Shown piece by piece: positions 52,145 to 61,866 of a stretch of 64,000 nucleotides of DNA. The notes under the pieces were generated by a model that saw only the letters and a list, made by a program, of their open reading frames with translations, had not been told where the DNA came from and did no database searches. How positions within the stretch are numbered: the first letter of the stretch is position 1; every line of letters starts with the position of its first letter. The stretch is from Devosia sp. YIM 151766 (GTDB lineage Bacteria > Pseudomonadota > Alphaproteobacteria > Rhizobiales > Devosiaceae), in NCBI RefSeq assembly GCF_030285925.1, contig NZ_CP127251.1, positions 2,418,001-2,482,000 on the forward strand, given 5' to 3'. A program made the translations under genes and the position numbers.

Positions 52145-54022
52145 ATGACCGACCTGCCCGGACGCCGTCCGCCCCCGCTTCCCGACGAAAATCCCACTCT
52201 TCGGCAACGCCTCGAAAACCTGGCTCATCTGGGCCGCCTGGTCGCCCAGATCTGGCGCACCAGCCGCTGGCTGACCCTGGCCAGTATCGGCTTGCGCCTG
52301 ATCGCGGCGCTGCAACCGGTGGCGGTGCTGTTTACGGCCAAGCTCATCGTCGACGAAGTGGTGCGGCTGAGCGGCACCACCCCGCCCGGACCCGGCATCA
52401 TGGATTGGTGGGAGACCGGATTGCTCAATCCGGTGCTCGGCTTCCTGCTGCTGGAATTTGCGCTGGTCCTGGCCAATGACATAATCGCGCGGGCCACCGG
52501 CCTCGTCGATTCCATCCTCTCCGAGCTCCATGCCAACCAGGTCAGCATCGAACTCATGGCCCATGCGGCCCGGCTCGACCTGCAACATTTCGAAAGCGCC
52601 GAATATCAGGACCGCCTCGAGCGGGCGCGGCGCCAGGCCGCCGGGCGCAATGCGCTATTGAGCCAGATGTTCGGCCAGGCCCAGGATATTCTCACCGTCC
52701 TGACCCTGGCGGCGGGCCTGTTCATCTATGCGCCCTGGCTGATCCTGCTGCTGCCGCTGAGCTTCATCCCCTCCATCTGGGGCGAGACCCGCTTCAACAC
52801 CCTGGCCTATATGGTAAGCCGCTGGCGCACGCCGGAACGGCGCGAGATCGAATATCTGCGCCATATCGGGGCCAGCGCCGAAACCGCCAAGGAGGTCAAG
52901 CTGTTCGGCCTGGGCGATTATCTCATCGCCCGCTTCCGCACCCTCGCCCATCAGATTTTCCTCGAAAACCGCCGCATCGCCCTGCTGCGCGCCGGCTGGG
53001 GCGCCCTGTTCACCGGCGTTGCCAGCCTGGCCTATTACGCCGCCTATGGCTTCATCGTCTGGCGCACCATTGCCGGCGAATTCACCCTGGGGGATTTGAC
53101 ATTCCTGTCCGGCTCGTTCCTCCGGCTCAATGGCCTGTTCCAGAAAATCCTTCTCGGCTTCACCCAGATCGCCGGGCAATCGATGTATCTGGACGATCTT
53201 TTCTCCTTCTTCGAGATCGAGCCGACCGTGCTGCCGCCGGCCGAGCCAAAGCCCTTTCCGGTGCCGATCGCCAAGGGGATCTGTTTTGAAAATGTCGGCT
53301 TCCGCTATCCCGAAACCGACAATTGGGTGGTGCGCAACCTCTCCTTCACCCTGCCCGCCGGAGAGACATTGGCGCTGGTGGGCGAGAACGGCGCCGGCAA
53401 GACCACCATCGCCAAGCTGCTGACCCGCCTCTACGATCCCAGCGAAGGCCGCATCAGCATCGATGGTGTGGATGTCAGGGACATGGACCCCAAGGACATC
53501 CATGCCCATGTCGGCGTCATCTTCCAGGATTTCATCCGCTACAGCTTCACCGCCCGCGACAATATCGGCGTCGGCCGCATCGAGGCGCGCGAGGACCAGG
53601 CCCGCATCGACCAGGCCGCCGAACAGAGCCTGGCCGATAGCGTCATCGCCAAGCTGCCCCAGGGCTATGACCAGCAATTGGGCCGCCTGTTCAAGCAGGG
53701 GCGCGACCTTTCCGGCGGCGAATGGCAGAAGGTCGCCATTGCCCGCGCCTATATGCGCGACGCCGAACTCATCATTCTCGATGAGCCCACCGCCGCCCTC
53801 GACGCCAAGGCCGAGGCCGAGGTCTTCGCCCGTTTCAAGGGCCTGGCCCAGGGCAAGACGGCAGTGATCATCTCGCATCGCTTCTCGACAGTGCGCATGG
53901 CCGACCGCATCCTAGTGCTCGACAATGGCGCCATTCTCGAATCCGGCACCCATGAGGAACTCGTCAAGCGCCAGGGCCGCTATGCAGAATTGTTCGAATT
54001 GCAGGCCGCCGGCTATCGCTGA
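52145..54022 (+). CDS. ABC exporter, fused permease and ATPase
   Basis: 625 residues. An N-terminal six-helix permease domain (about 35-330) with a FLGLGDYLIARFRTL-like coupling region precedes an ATPase with Walker A VGENGAGKTTIAKLL, signature LSGGEWQKVAIAR, Walker B ELIILDEPTAALD and switch ISHRFSTV. It is a half-transporter that should dimerise. Substrate (lipid, drug or peptide) cannot be told. It lies 40 bases after the 5'-nucleotidase. Confidence 0.9.
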   Translation: MTDLPGRRPPPLPDENPTLRQRLENLAHLGRLVAQIWRTSRWLTLASIGLRLIAALQPVAVLFTAKLIVDEVVRLSGTTPPGPGIMDWWETGLLNPVLGFLLLEFALVLANDIIARATGLVDSILSELHANQVSIELMAHAARLDLQHFESAEYQDRLERARRQAAGRNALLSQMFGQAQDILTVLTLAAGLFIYAPWLILLLPLSFIPSIWGETRFNTLAYMVSRWRTPERREIEYLRHIGASAETAKEVKLFGLGDYLIARFRTLAHQIFLENRRIALLRAGWGALFTGVASLAYYAAYGFIVWRTIAGEFTLGDLTFLSGSFLRLNGLFQKILLGFTQIAGQSMYLDDLFSFFEIEPTVLPPAEPKPFPVPIAKGICFENVGFRYPETDNWVVRNLSFTLPAGETLALVGENGAGKTTIAKLLTRLYDPSEGRISIDGVDVRDMDPKDIHAHVGVIFQDFIRYSFTARDNIGVGRIEAREDQARIDQAAEQSLADSVIAKLPQGYDQQLGRLFKQGRDLSGGEWQKVAIARAYMRDAELIILDEPTAALDAKAEAEVFARFKGLAQGKTAVIISHRFSTVRMADRILVLDNGAILESGTHEELVKRQGRYAELFELQAAGYR

Positions 54023-54089
54023 GCCTATCTGGCCAAGTCCGGCAAAGCGCCTTACCTAGAGATGTAGCAAGCCCAGAAGGACGCCGTCC

Positions 54090-54410
54090 TTGCCCCTGCC
54101 CGAAGAAAACTACATCACGGTCATCGCCGAGACCTATCGCTTGCTCGGCGACCCCACCAGGCTCAAGGTCCTGCTGACCTGCCTCGAAGGCCCCATCGCC
54201 GTCGGCGACATCGCCAAGGCCACCGGCGCCAGCCAATCGCTGGTCAGCCACCACCTCCGCCTGCTCCGCGCCGCCCGCCTCGTCCGCGGCACCAGGCGCA
54301 ACAAACAGGTCTTCTACGAAGCCGCCGACGACCACATCGCCAATATGCTCACCGACATGCTCGACCATGCGATGGAAGAGCATGATGGGGGCGAGGACGA
54401 CGAGGCGTAG
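54090..54410 (+). CDS. SmtB/ArsR-family metal sensor, zinc type
   Basis: 106 residues from TTG at 54090, with AAGGA eight bases upstream. Winged-helix core with LLGDPTRLKVLLTCLEGPIA and the recognition helix ASQSLVSHHLRLLRAARLV. The C-terminal helix keeps the full SmtB alpha5 zinc site: D80, H82, H93, E96 (D-x-H-x10-H-x2-E). The alpha3N cysteine pair is absent, so it resembles CzrA/SmtB zinc sensors. It should release DNA when zinc is bound and control the downstream cation exporter through the palindrome at 54763-54782. Confidence 0.9.
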   Translation: MPLPEENYITVIAETYRLLGDPTRLKVLLTCLEGPIAVGDIAKATGASQSLVSHHLRLLRAARLVRGTRRNKQVFYEAADDHIANMLTDMLDHAMEEHDGGEDDEA

Positions 54411-54751
54411 ATAAGGGTGAGCATCGGATCAGGGCCATTGATGGGCTCAGATGGCGAACGGGCATAACTTCATTCCGGACCAGCGGAAATCACAGGGTGA
54501 CAGCCGAACGGGGCGGCTCCATCGCCTCCCTCCCCTTTAAGGGAGGGATTGAGGGTGGGGGTGTCGGAGCCAGGGCGAGGCTGCCGGTTGTGTAGGAACC
54601 GCAGCACCCCCACCCCGGCCCTCCCCTCAAGGGGGAGGGGGCGAAGGAACCGCAGGACCTTTCATGAGCACCAGCAAGCAGCCGCGTTCGTCTTGCGGAG
54701 GGGTTCCGATCCTGCCGCGCTGTTGCTCTCGGCAAGGCTCCACATTCATCC
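54411..54751. other. intergenic region before the metal exporter
   Basis: About 340 bases with no gene. Its middle is the large inverted repeat listed at 54527-54641; the flanks show no protein-like frames. An ORF on the minus strand (54490-54804) is repeat-derived and rejected. Confidence 0.5.
54527..54641. repeat. large inverted repeat of a Gly/Pro-coding-like family
   Basis: The stretch CCCTCCCCTTTAAGGGAGGG with its GTGGGGGTG continuation (to 54564) is inverted at 54604-54641 (CACCCCCACCCCGGCCCTCC and onward). The arms are about 37 bases around a 39-base centre and are clearly related, with several differences. It resembles extragenic repeats common in alphaproteobacteria and differs from the REP-like family at 28.6 and 43.4 kb. 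Confidence 0.6.
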
Positions 54752-54782
54752 TTGACTTTATCATATGAACGAGTATTCATAT
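54752..54782 (+). promoter_or_regulatory. promoter and SmtB-type operator for the cation exporter
   Basis: TTGACT (54752-54757), 16 bases, TATTCA (54774-54779). The palindrome ATATGAA-N6-TTCATAT (54763-54769 and 54776-54782) covers the -10 box. This is the hallmark dyad of SmtB/CzrA operators, and the SmtB-like gene lies just upstream. Binding here would block polymerase until zinc rises. Confidence 0.85.
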
Positions 54783-54802
54783 ATGCATCTAAGAAAGATG
54801 CC

Positions 54803-55780
54803 ATGATGTCCGCGCCTGACCCCCACCATCATCACCAGCATTCCGGCCATGCTCATGACCACGATCATGCCGGCCATAGCCATGCGCCCAAGGTCAGCGC
54901 CGGCAATGAGCGCGCTGTGCTGATCGGCCTGCTGCTGACCGGCAGCTTCATGCTCGTCGAATTAATCGGCGGCGTTCTCTCCGGCTCGCTGGCCCTGATC
55001 GCCGATGCCGGCCATATGCTCACCGATACCGTGGCCCTGTTCCTCGCCTGGCTGGGTTTCCGGCTCGGCCGTCGCCCCGCCGATGCGCGCCGCAGTTTCG
55101 GCTATTCGCGTCTCGAAGTACTGGCCGGGCTGATCAATGCCATTACCCTCTTCGCGCTGGTCGCCTGGATCGCCTATGAGGCCGTGCAGCGCTTCCTGGA
55201 GCCGCAGGAGGTTCTGGCCGGCCCTATGCTCGTGGTCGCCGTCCTGGGCCTGCTGATCAACCTGCTGGTGTTCCGCATCCTCTCCACCGCCGATGCCGAC
55301 CATGTGAACATCAAGGGCGCGCTGCTGCATGTGCTGGGCGACCTGCTCGGCTCGGTCGGCGCCATCGCCGCCGCCATCATCATCTGGCTGACCGGCTGGA
55401 TGCCCATCGACCCGATCCTGTCGGTTCTGGTCAGCCTCTTGATCCTGCGCAGCGCCTGGGCTCTGCTGATGCGCACCTTCAACATCTTGATGGAAGGCGC
55501 TCCCGACGGCTTCGATCCGGCGCAATTGCAGCAGGAATTGCTGGCCAATATTCCCGGTCTCGCCGGCGTCGGGCACCTGCATGTCTGGTCGCTGTCATCG
55601 GGCCAGACCATGGCGACGCTGGAAATTCAACTGGCGCCGAGAGCCGATCCGGCCAAGCTAACCGCCGCCGTGCGCGACGCCCTATGGCGGGAACACGGCG
55701 TCAACCACGCCACTATCGAAATCGATTGGAGCGGTGAGGGCGCCGCCTGCCCGGCGCAGTCTCCCGGCGGCTCGGCCTGA
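54803..55780 (+). CDS. cation diffusion facilitator (zinc/cobalt exporter)
   Basis: 325 residues from ATG at 54803 (a second ATG follows directly). The cytoplasmic N-terminus is a metal-binding His-rich stretch (PDPHHHHQHSGHAHDHDHAG). Six membrane helices follow, with the CDF sites LIADAGHMLTDTVALF (metal site Asp/His) and a second HVLGDLLGSVGA. It exports Zn2+ or Co2+ by proton antiport. A longer frame from 54752 would translate the promoter and is rejected. Confidence 0.9.
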   Translation: MMSAPDPHHHHQHSGHAHDHDHAGHSHAPKVSAGNERAVLIGLLLTGSFMLVELIGGVLSGSLALIADAGHMLTDTVALFLAWLGFRLGRRPADARRSFGYSRLEVLAGLINAITLFALVAWIAYEAVQRFLEPQEVLAGPMLVVAVLGLLINLLVFRILSTADADHVNIKGALLHVLGDLLGSVGAIAAAIIIWLTGWMPIDPILSVLVSLLILRSAWALLMRTFNILMEGAPDGFDPAQLQQELLANIPGLAGVGHLHVWSLSSGQTMATLEIQLAPRADPAKLTAAVRDALWREHGVNHATIEIDWSGEGAACPAQSPGGSA

Positions 55781-55801
55781 TCGGCCGCTCTGGCAGCACG
55801 G

Positions 55802-57013
55802 CTATGATTCTGCCGCATAATGCGCCGCGGCCATTCCCGCCGCTCGTCCGGTAGCGAGGCACGCCGTCAGCAGATAGCCGCCGGTCGGCGCCTCCCAATC
55901 CAGCATCTCGCCGGCGACGAACAGGCCCGGTGCCGATTTCAGCATGAACTGCTCGTCCACCCCATCCCAGGCGACGCCCCCGGCCACCGAGATCGCCTCG
56001 GCGATCGGCCGCGCGCGCTTGACCGGGAGCTTGAGCGACTTGATCCGCTGCGCCAGCACCGGCGCGGCGAGGCCGGCTATGTCGGGCACCAATTCACGCA
56101 GCAGGCCCAGCTTGACGCCATCGAGCCCGGCCCCCTTGCGCAGCCTGTTGGCAAAGCTGGCCTTAGCCGGCTGGCGCTCGAGATCACGGCACAGCCGGTC
56201 GAGGCTCCGCCCCGGAGCCAGATCGAGTTCCAGCGCGGCTGGCTCGCCCCGCTCCAGCGCCTCGCGCAGTGCCGCGGAATGCGCGTAAATCAAGCTCCCC
56301 TCGACGCCCCAGGCGGTGACCACGAATTCACCCGGCATTCCTCCCAGCGCGCTCCGGGCGGTCACGGCCTTGACCGGTGCGCCGGCGAATCTTTCGACAA
56401 AGACCGGGCTCCAATCGGTTTCGAAGCCATTATTGGCCGGCCGGAACGGCGCCACGCTCACGCCTTTCCCTTCAAGAAATGGCAGCCAGGCGCCATCCGA
56501 ACCCAGTTTCGGCCAGCTCGCCCCGCCCAATGCCAGCACCACGGCGTCGAAGGTTTCGGCCGGCCGGCCATTCGGCGTGTCGAACAGCAGGCGATCGCCC
56601 TCGAACCCGACCCAGCGATGCCGCGTGCGGATTTCGACACCCAGTTCAGCCAAGCGGCCGAGCCAGGCCCGCAGCAGCGGCGACGCCTTCATCGCCCTGG
56701 GAAAGACCCGGCCCGAGGACCCGACGAAGATCTCCACCCCGAGCCCGGCGCACCATTCGCGCACCGCCGCGCTGCCGAAATGGTCCAGCGCGGATTTGAG
56801 CCGCAGGCGCCCTGCCCCATAGCGGCCGAGCAGCGCCTCATGGTCCTCGGCATGCGTAATGTTGAGCCCGGACTTACCCGCCATGAGCAGCTTGCGGCCG
56901 ACGCTGGGCATCGCCTCGAACAGGGTCACGCCCGCGCCCTTCCGAGCCGCGGCTTCCGCCGCCATAAGCCCCGCCGGCCCACCACCCACAATGCCGATCC
57001 GTCCTGCGCCCAT
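55802..57013 (-). CDS. HI0933-family flavoprotein
   Basis: 403 residues. FAD-binding IGIVGGGPAGLMAAEAAARK, then KLLMAGKSGLNITH typical of the HI0933/BaiN-like family, and the C-terminal FVAGEMLDWEAPTGGYLLTACLATGR. Members reduce unknown substrates; BaiN acts on bile-acid-like double bonds. The gene converges with the cation exporter and has no operon partner. Confidence 0.88.
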   Translation of the reverse strand: MGAGRIGIVGGGPAGLMAAEAAARKGAGVTLFEAMPSVGRKLLMAGKSGLNITHAEDHEALLGRYGAGRLRLKSALDHFGSAAVREWCAGLGVEIFVGSSGRVFPRAMKASPLLRAWLGRLAELGVEIRTRHRWVGFEGDRLLFDTPNGRPAETFDAVVLALGGASWPKLGSDGAWLPFLEGKGVSVAPFRPANNGFETDWSPVFVERFAGAPVKAVTARSALGGMPGEFVVTAWGVEGSLIYAHSAALREALERGEPAALELDLAPGRSLDRLCRDLERQPAKASFANRLRKGAGLDGVKLGLLRELVPDIAGLAAPVLAQRIKSLKLPVKRARPIAEAISVAGGVAWDGVDEQFMLKSAPGLFVAGEMLDWEAPTGGYLLTACLATGRAAGMAAAHYAAES

Positions 57014-57157
57014 ATCCGGCTTTCATCTGTCCAGTTCGGCCCCGCCATAGCATGACCTTAGGCAAAGATCGCCATTCGCGGCGATTTCGCCCGTTAAGTT
57101 TCGCCTAAGAGCTTCTTGGCTATCATTCCCCCGATAGGAGATGGGGGATCTCTGCGC

Positions 57158-58207
57158 ATGCGCCTTCTGGTCGTCGACGATAGCCGATCGAGCCTGGCCC
57201 TGATCGGCTCCATCGTCCAGGAGACGTTGGGGGACAAGCCGGAGCTTTGTCTCAGTCCGCTCGCGGCGCTGGAAAAATGCGGCACCGAACAGTTCGACCT
57301 CGTCATCGTCGACCATATCATGCCGGAAATGGACGGGGTCGCCTTCACCGGGGCCCTGCGCTCGCGTCCCGCCTATCGCACTGTGCCGGTGATCATGGTC
57401 ACCTCCGACATGGACAAAGATCTTCGCATCGGCGCCATCAAGGCCGGCGCCACCGATTTCCTGCATAAGCCTTTCGACCGCATCGAATTACAGGCCCGGG
57501 TTTCCAACCTGCTGGCTCTGCGTCAGGCGCAGGTGGAACTGGCCGACCGCGCCCAATGGCTGACCCGCGAAGTCGAGCGCGCCACCGCCCATCTGCTGGC
57601 CCGCGAGGAGGAGATCATCTACCGCCTGGCCCGGGCCATCGAATATCGCGATGGCGATACCGGCGAACATGTTTCCCGCGTGGCCCAGATCAGCCAGATT
57701 ATCGCCGAGGGCATCGGCCTGCCGCCCGATCGCTGCCGCATGATCTATCTGGCCGCCCCCCTGCACGATATCGGCAAGATCGGCATTGCCGACGCCATCC
57801 TCTCCAAGCCCGGCAAGCTGACGCCCGAGGAAATGACCATCATGCGCGAACATGTGAGCATCGGGGCACGTATTCTCGAACGCGGCGATTCCGACCTGAT
57901 CCGCACCGCGGAGCTGATCGCCCAGAGCCATCACGAGAAATGGGACGGCACCGGTTATCCCGACCGCTTGGCCGGCACCGACATTCCGGTCGAGGCGCGC
58001 ATCGTGGCCCTGGCCGATGTCTTCGATGCCCTGTGTTCAGAGCGGCCCTACAAAGCCGCCTGGCCGATCGAAAAAGCCTATGCTGAAATCGTCCAGTGCG
58101 GCGGTAGCCATTTCGATCCGGCCTGCGTCGCCGCCTTCGAGGCCAAATGGGCGGACATCCACACCATCATGCAGGGCGAGCCGCCCCTCAAGGCCGCTGG
58201 TCTCTAG
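57158..58207 (+). CDS. response regulator with HD-GYP phosphodiesterase domain
   Basis: 349 residues from ATG at 57158 (GGGGGA about nine bases upstream; a TTG 14 codons earlier is possible). Receiver domain with LLVVDDSRSS and the phospho-Asp in VIVDHIMPEMDG. The HD-GYP domain follows (from about 175) with EHVSRVAQIS, HDIGKIGI, EHVSIGARIL and SHHEKWDGTGYP. It degrades cyclic di-GMP when phosphorylated. It lies ahead of the chemotaxis operon but across a 466-base gap. Confidence 0.93.
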   Translation: MRLLVVDDSRSSLALIGSIVQETLGDKPELCLSPLAALEKCGTEQFDLVIVDHIMPEMDGVAFTGALRSRPAYRTVPVIMVTSDMDKDLRIGAIKAGATDFLHKPFDRIELQARVSNLLALRQAQVELADRAQWLTREVERATAHLLAREEEIIYRLARAIEYRDGDTGEHVSRVAQISQIIAEGIGLPPDRCRMIYLAAPLHDIGKIGIADAILSKPGKLTPEEMTIMREHVSIGARILERGDSDLIRTAELIAQSHHEKWDGTGYPDRLAGTDIPVEARIVALADVFDALCSERPYKAAWPIEKAYAEIVQCGGSHFDPACVAAFEAKWADIHTIMQGEPPLKAAGL

Positions 58208-58673
58208 ACCTGACCAATCGTTCCCGCCTCCGGACCGCCGCGCGGGACGATTGCCGAATGTGTCCTGCTGCCTGATCTTGGCAAGCGAGCCCTGGCATCG
58301 CCGGCTCCACCGCTGAATCAAAAATATTACATTTGGTTTTCTTGCGTCTCGATTCTGAATCGACTCGCAGGGCGCCAGAGTCAATTCACCCATGATTCAA
58401 GAACAGGGAATGATGTATCATATGTATTTCCAGTTTAACTAATAATACTTGCTATGAAGGTTTTTAAAACATTTCAAGAAGTAACCGTCGGTTAAGTAGT
58501 GAGTGCGAATATAGTAACAAGCCGGATGGGAATACGGCGAATGGAACCAGTTCACTGCAACAAAGCGGGTCAGGTACGCGCCAGTCCTATTTTCGGCTAC
58601 CGATTCCCAGAAGGCACTTACGGTAGAAAGACAGAATGTCGCCCATTACAAGCAGCCAAACCCGGTCAGGCTC
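58208..58673. other. AT-rich gap before the chemotaxis operon
   Basis: 466 bases without a convincing gene. The stretch 58320-58500 is much more AT-rich than its surroundings and probably holds the promoter of the chemotaxis operon, but no clear -35/-10 pair or sigma54/sigma28 box stands out. A short palindrome (ACCGTCGGT, about 58486) is present. The frame at 58499-58714 is not protein-like and overlaps the STAS gene. Confidence 0.4.
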
Positions 58674-58994
58674 ATGACCGGGACACCAATCCACACGCAC
58701 CTATTGTCGGGTGATGCCGGCATCAAGTTCGCGGCGGACGTCGCAGCCGGCCTCGGCGCAGCCCTCAAGAGCCACCAGGCCGTCAGCGTCGACACCCGGT
58801 CCCTGACCGCCGCCGATCTCACCACCGTGCAATCGCTGATCGCCGCCCGCGTTTCCGCAGAGGCGCAGGGCCGGACCTTGCTCATGGCCGCGCCGGTGAG
58901 CCCGGCGCTGCACGCTGTCCTGAGCGATGCCGGCTTCCTGTCGCCCGCCCAGCCCAACCGGGGATTCTGGGCCATTTCCTCCGATCAGCCTTAA
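58674..58994 (+). CDS. STAS-domain protein of the chemotaxis operon
   Basis: 106 residues, a single STAS-like domain (AVSVDTRSLTAADLTTVQSL). A serine or threonine phosphorylation site is not clearly placed, so it may act as a scaffold. Small STAS proteins head che operons in many alphaproteobacteria. It ends 12 bases before cheY. Confidence 0.75.
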   Translation: MTGTPIHTHLLSGDAGIKFAADVAAGLGAALKSHQAVSVDTRSLTAADLTTVQSLIAARVSAEAQGRTLLMAAPVSPALHAVLSDAGFLSPAQPNRGFWAISSDQP

Positions 58995-59006
58995 GGACGC
59001 AACGGC

Positions 59007-59375
59007 ATGAGCAAGACCATTCTGACCATCGATGATTCCGCTTCCATCCGGCAGATGGTGTCCATGACGCTGATCTCGGCCGGGCTCGACGTCATCGAGG
59101 CCGCCAATGGCGCCGAAGGCTATGACAAGGCCATCGCCAATACAGTCCACGCGATCCTGACCGACCTCAACATGCCGGTCCTCAATGGCATCGAGTTCAT
59201 CAGGAAATACCGGCAGCACCCCGCCAGCAAGGGCGTGCCGATCATCCTTTTGACCACGGAATCCGACGAAGAGCTCAAGCGCCAGGCCAAGGAAGCCGGG
59301 GCCACCGGCTGGATCGTCAAACCCTTCAAGCAGGACCAATTGCTGGCCGTCATTAAAAAGGTGACAGGCGCATGA
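59007..59375 (+). CDS. cheY: chemotaxis response regulator CheY
   Basis: 122 residues, receiver domain only. ILTIDDSASIRQMV acidic pair, phospho-Asp in AILTDLNMPVLNGIEF, Lys in WIVKPFKQDQ. It carries the signal from CheA to the motor or acts as a phosphate sink. It overlaps cheA by four bases. Confidence 0.95.
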   Translation: MSKTILTIDDSASIRQMVSMTLISAGLDVIEAANGAEGYDKAIANTVHAILTDLNMPVLNGIEFIRKYRQHPASKGVPIILLTTESDEELKRQAKEAGATGWIVKPFKQDQLLAVIKKVTGA

Positions 59376-61372
59376 ACATCTCAGACCCCACCGAAACCTT
59401 CCGGCAGGAAGCCCGCGAACTGCTCGACCAGCTCGAAGCCGGCCTGCTCGATCTGGCGCAGGACCCCGCCAATGACGACCTGATCAATTCGTCCTTCCGG
59501 GCGCTGCACACGATCAAGGGCTCGGGCGCCATGTTCGGCTTCACCGCCGTGGCCGAATTCGTCCATGAATTCGAGACCGCCTTCGACCGGGTCCGCAAGG
59601 GCCAGAGCCAGGCCGATGCCGCGCTGATCCAGGTGGCGCTCGACGCCAAGGATCATATCCACCTGCTGATCGAGAGCCCCGAAACCCGGGTCGAAGGCGG
59701 CGACAGGATTCTCGCCCATCTGCGGAACGTCGTCGAGGGCGGTCCGGCCGAAGCACAGGAAACACCAGCGCAGCGGCGCGTATCTGAACCGCAGGCCCCT
59801 GCCCCGGCAAAGGCATCCAGGTTCTGGCGGCTGGTCTTCTATCTCCCCGCCGACGCCTTGATCTATGGAACCAATCCGCTGCTGCTGCTCGATGAATTGG
59901 CGGAGATCGGTCCCACCAAGGTGACCGCGCTGACCGACCGCGTACCGGAACTCGGCATCCTCGATCCCGAAGTGCCCCATATCGGCTGGCAGGTCGATAT
60001 CGAGGCCGACGATCCATCCGGCGCCATCGACGATGTCTTCCTGTTCCTGCGCGACAATATGGAACTGACGCTGACGCCATTGGACAATCCCGACACATCT
60101 CCCGCCGAAGCCGCACCGGCTGCCGCCGCGCCGCAGCCTAAGGAGCCGGCGCCGCGCCCACGCCCGAGCGACAAGCCGGATGGCGCCCCGGCCGCGACCT
60201 CGCTGCGCGTCCCGGCCGAACGGCTGGACGAGCTCATGGACCGCGTGGGCGAATTGGTGATTGCCCAGGCGCGCCTCAGCCAGATCGCCGCCCTCAGTTC
60301 CGACACCGCGCTCAAGACCATCGCCGAGGAACTGGAGCGTTTGTCCTCGGGCCTGCGCGATACCACTATGGGCATTCGCATGGTACCCATCGGTTCGCTA
60401 TTCGGCCGTTTCCGCCGCCTCGTGCACGACCTTTCCGGCGAGCTCGGCAAGCCGATCGAGTTCATCACCTCCGGCGAGGAAACCGAGCTCGACAAGACCA
60501 TGATCGAGCGCCTCGCAGATCCATTGGTGCATCTCATCCGCAACGCGGTGGATCATGGCCTCGAAAGCGAGGAAAAGCGGCGGGCCTCCGGCAAGCAGGC
60601 CCAGGGCAGCGTCCGTTTGTCGGCGGTGTATTCGGGCGCGGAAGTAACCATTGCGGTCAGCGATGACGGCGCCGGCCTCGACGCCGCCCGCATCCGCGCC
60701 AAGGCCGAGGAAAACGGCATCATCGCTGCGGACAGCAAGCTGACCGAACAAGAACTTTATCAACTGATCTTCGCACCGGGCTTTTCCACGGCCAATGAAG
60801 TGACCTCGCTTTCGGGCCGCGGCGTCGGCATGGACGTGGTCAAGCGCACCATTGACGGACTGCGCGGCACCATAGAGCTGTCGACAATTCCCGGCCAGGG
60901 CACCACGGCGACGCTCCGCCTGCCGCTGACCCTGGCCATCATCGACGGCATGCTGGTGCGCGTCGGCAATGGCCGCTACACCATTCCCTTGGCTGCCGTG
61001 GAGGAATGCGTCGAGCTACCCGAAGGCATCGAGGCCCATGCCAAGGGCCGCAACTTCCTCGATATCCGCGGCGCGCTGGTGCCCTATCTGCGGCTGCGCG
61101 AGGTCTTCGGCACCACGGCGCCGGCCGAGCAGCACCAGAAGGTGGTGATCGTCTCGTCCGGAGAAGGCCGTGTCGGCCTCGTCGTCGACCAGATCATCGG
61201 CAACAACCAGACGGTCATCAAGCAGCTCTCCAAGCTCCACTCGTCGCTCAAATCCTTTTCCGGGGCCACCATTCTCGGCGACGGTTCGGTGGCGCTCATT
61301 CTGGACACCGCCCATCTGGCGGCGTCCGGGCAGGCCTATGTCGACCATTCCATCGCCGGGAGGGCAGCATGA
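59372..61372 (+). CDS. cheA: chemotaxis histidine kinase CheA
   Basis: 666 residues. Hpt domain with ALHTIKGSGAMFGF (H46). The linker region (about 140-270) contains a P2-like fold. Then come the dimerisation domain (RVPAERLDELMDRVGELVIA), the ATP domain with NAVDHGLESEEKRR, DDGAGLD and GRGVGMDVVK, and a CheW-like regulatory domain. It phosphorylates CheY and CheB in response to receptors. It overlaps cheW by four bases. Confidence 0.95.
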   Translation: MNISDPTETFRQEARELLDQLEAGLLDLAQDPANDDLINSSFRALHTIKGSGAMFGFTAVAEFVHEFETAFDRVRKGQSQADAALIQVALDAKDHIHLLIESPETRVEGGDRILAHLRNVVEGGPAEAQETPAQRRVSEPQAPAPAKASRFWRLVFYLPADALIYGTNPLLLLDELAEIGPTKVTALTDRVPELGILDPEVPHIGWQVDIEADDPSGAIDDVFLFLRDNMELTLTPLDNPDTSPAEAAPAAAAPQPKEPAPRPRPSDKPDGAPAATSLRVPAERLDELMDRVGELVIAQARLSQIAALSSDTALKTIAEELERLSSGLRDTTMGIRMVPIGSLFGRFRRLVHDLSGELGKPIEFITSGEETELDKTMIERLADPLVHLIRNAVDHGLESEEKRRASGKQAQGSVRLSAVYSGAEVTIAVSDDGAGLDAARIRAKAEENGIIAADSKLTEQELYQLIFAPGFSTANEVTSLSGRGVGMDVVKRTIDGLRGTIELSTIPGQGTTATLRLPLTLAIIDGMLVRVGNGRYTIPLAAVEECVELPEGIEAHAKGRNFLDIRGALVPYLRLREVFGTTAPAEQHQKVVIVSSGEGRVGLVVDQIIGNNQTVIKQLSKLHSSLKSFSGATILGDGSVALILDTAHLAASGQAYVDHSIAGRAA

Positions 61373-61866
61373 GTGCGCCTGATACACCGATGAACGCGCT
61401 CACCATTCGCCTCCAGGACGAATTGTTCGCCGTCGAGGCTGGAAAGGTGCGCGAGATTCTCGATCTCGTCCCCATCACCGAAGTGCCCAATGCGCCGCCT
61501 TATGTTGGCGGCCTCATCAATGTGCGCGGGCGCGTCGTGCCGCTGGCGGACCTGCGGGTCATGTTCGGCATGGAACGGCCCGAACCGGACGAGGATACCC
61601 GCATCGTCGTCATGGAAGTGGACATAGATGGCGAGCCGACCATTGCCGGCATCCTCGCCGACAAGGTGCATGACGTCACCGATATCGAGACCGCGTCCAT
61701 CGAGGAGGCTCCCAAGGTCGGCATGCGCTGGCGCCCCGAATTCGTCAAGGGCATCGGCAAGCGCAATGGCGGCTTCATCATCATTCCGAACATGGAACGG
61801 ATTTTCGAAACACAGGGCGGCAGAACCCCGCCCTTGGCAGCATCAGAAGAAAGGCCAGCATCGTGA
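61369..61866 (+). CDS. cheW: chemotaxis coupling protein CheW
   Basis: 165 residues from ATG at 61369. CheW fold with [19 protein letters not shown] and [10 protein letters not shown]; it bridges receptors and CheA. It overlaps both neighbours by four bases (ATGA with cheA, GTGA with the receptor gene). Longer frames from 61006 are in cheA. Confidence 0.93.
   Translation: MSAPDTPMNALTIRLQDELFAVEAGKVREILDLVPITEVPNAPPYVGGLINVRGRVVPLADLRVMFGMERPEPDEDTRIVVMEVDIDGEPTIAGILADKVHDVTDIETASIEEAPKVGMRWRPEFVKGIGKRNGGFIIIPNMERIFETQGGRTPPLAASEERPAS

Noticed and set aside
58499..58714. Plus-strand frame of 71 codons before the STAS gene
   Set aside because: It overlaps the STAS gene, and its residue pattern is not protein-like.
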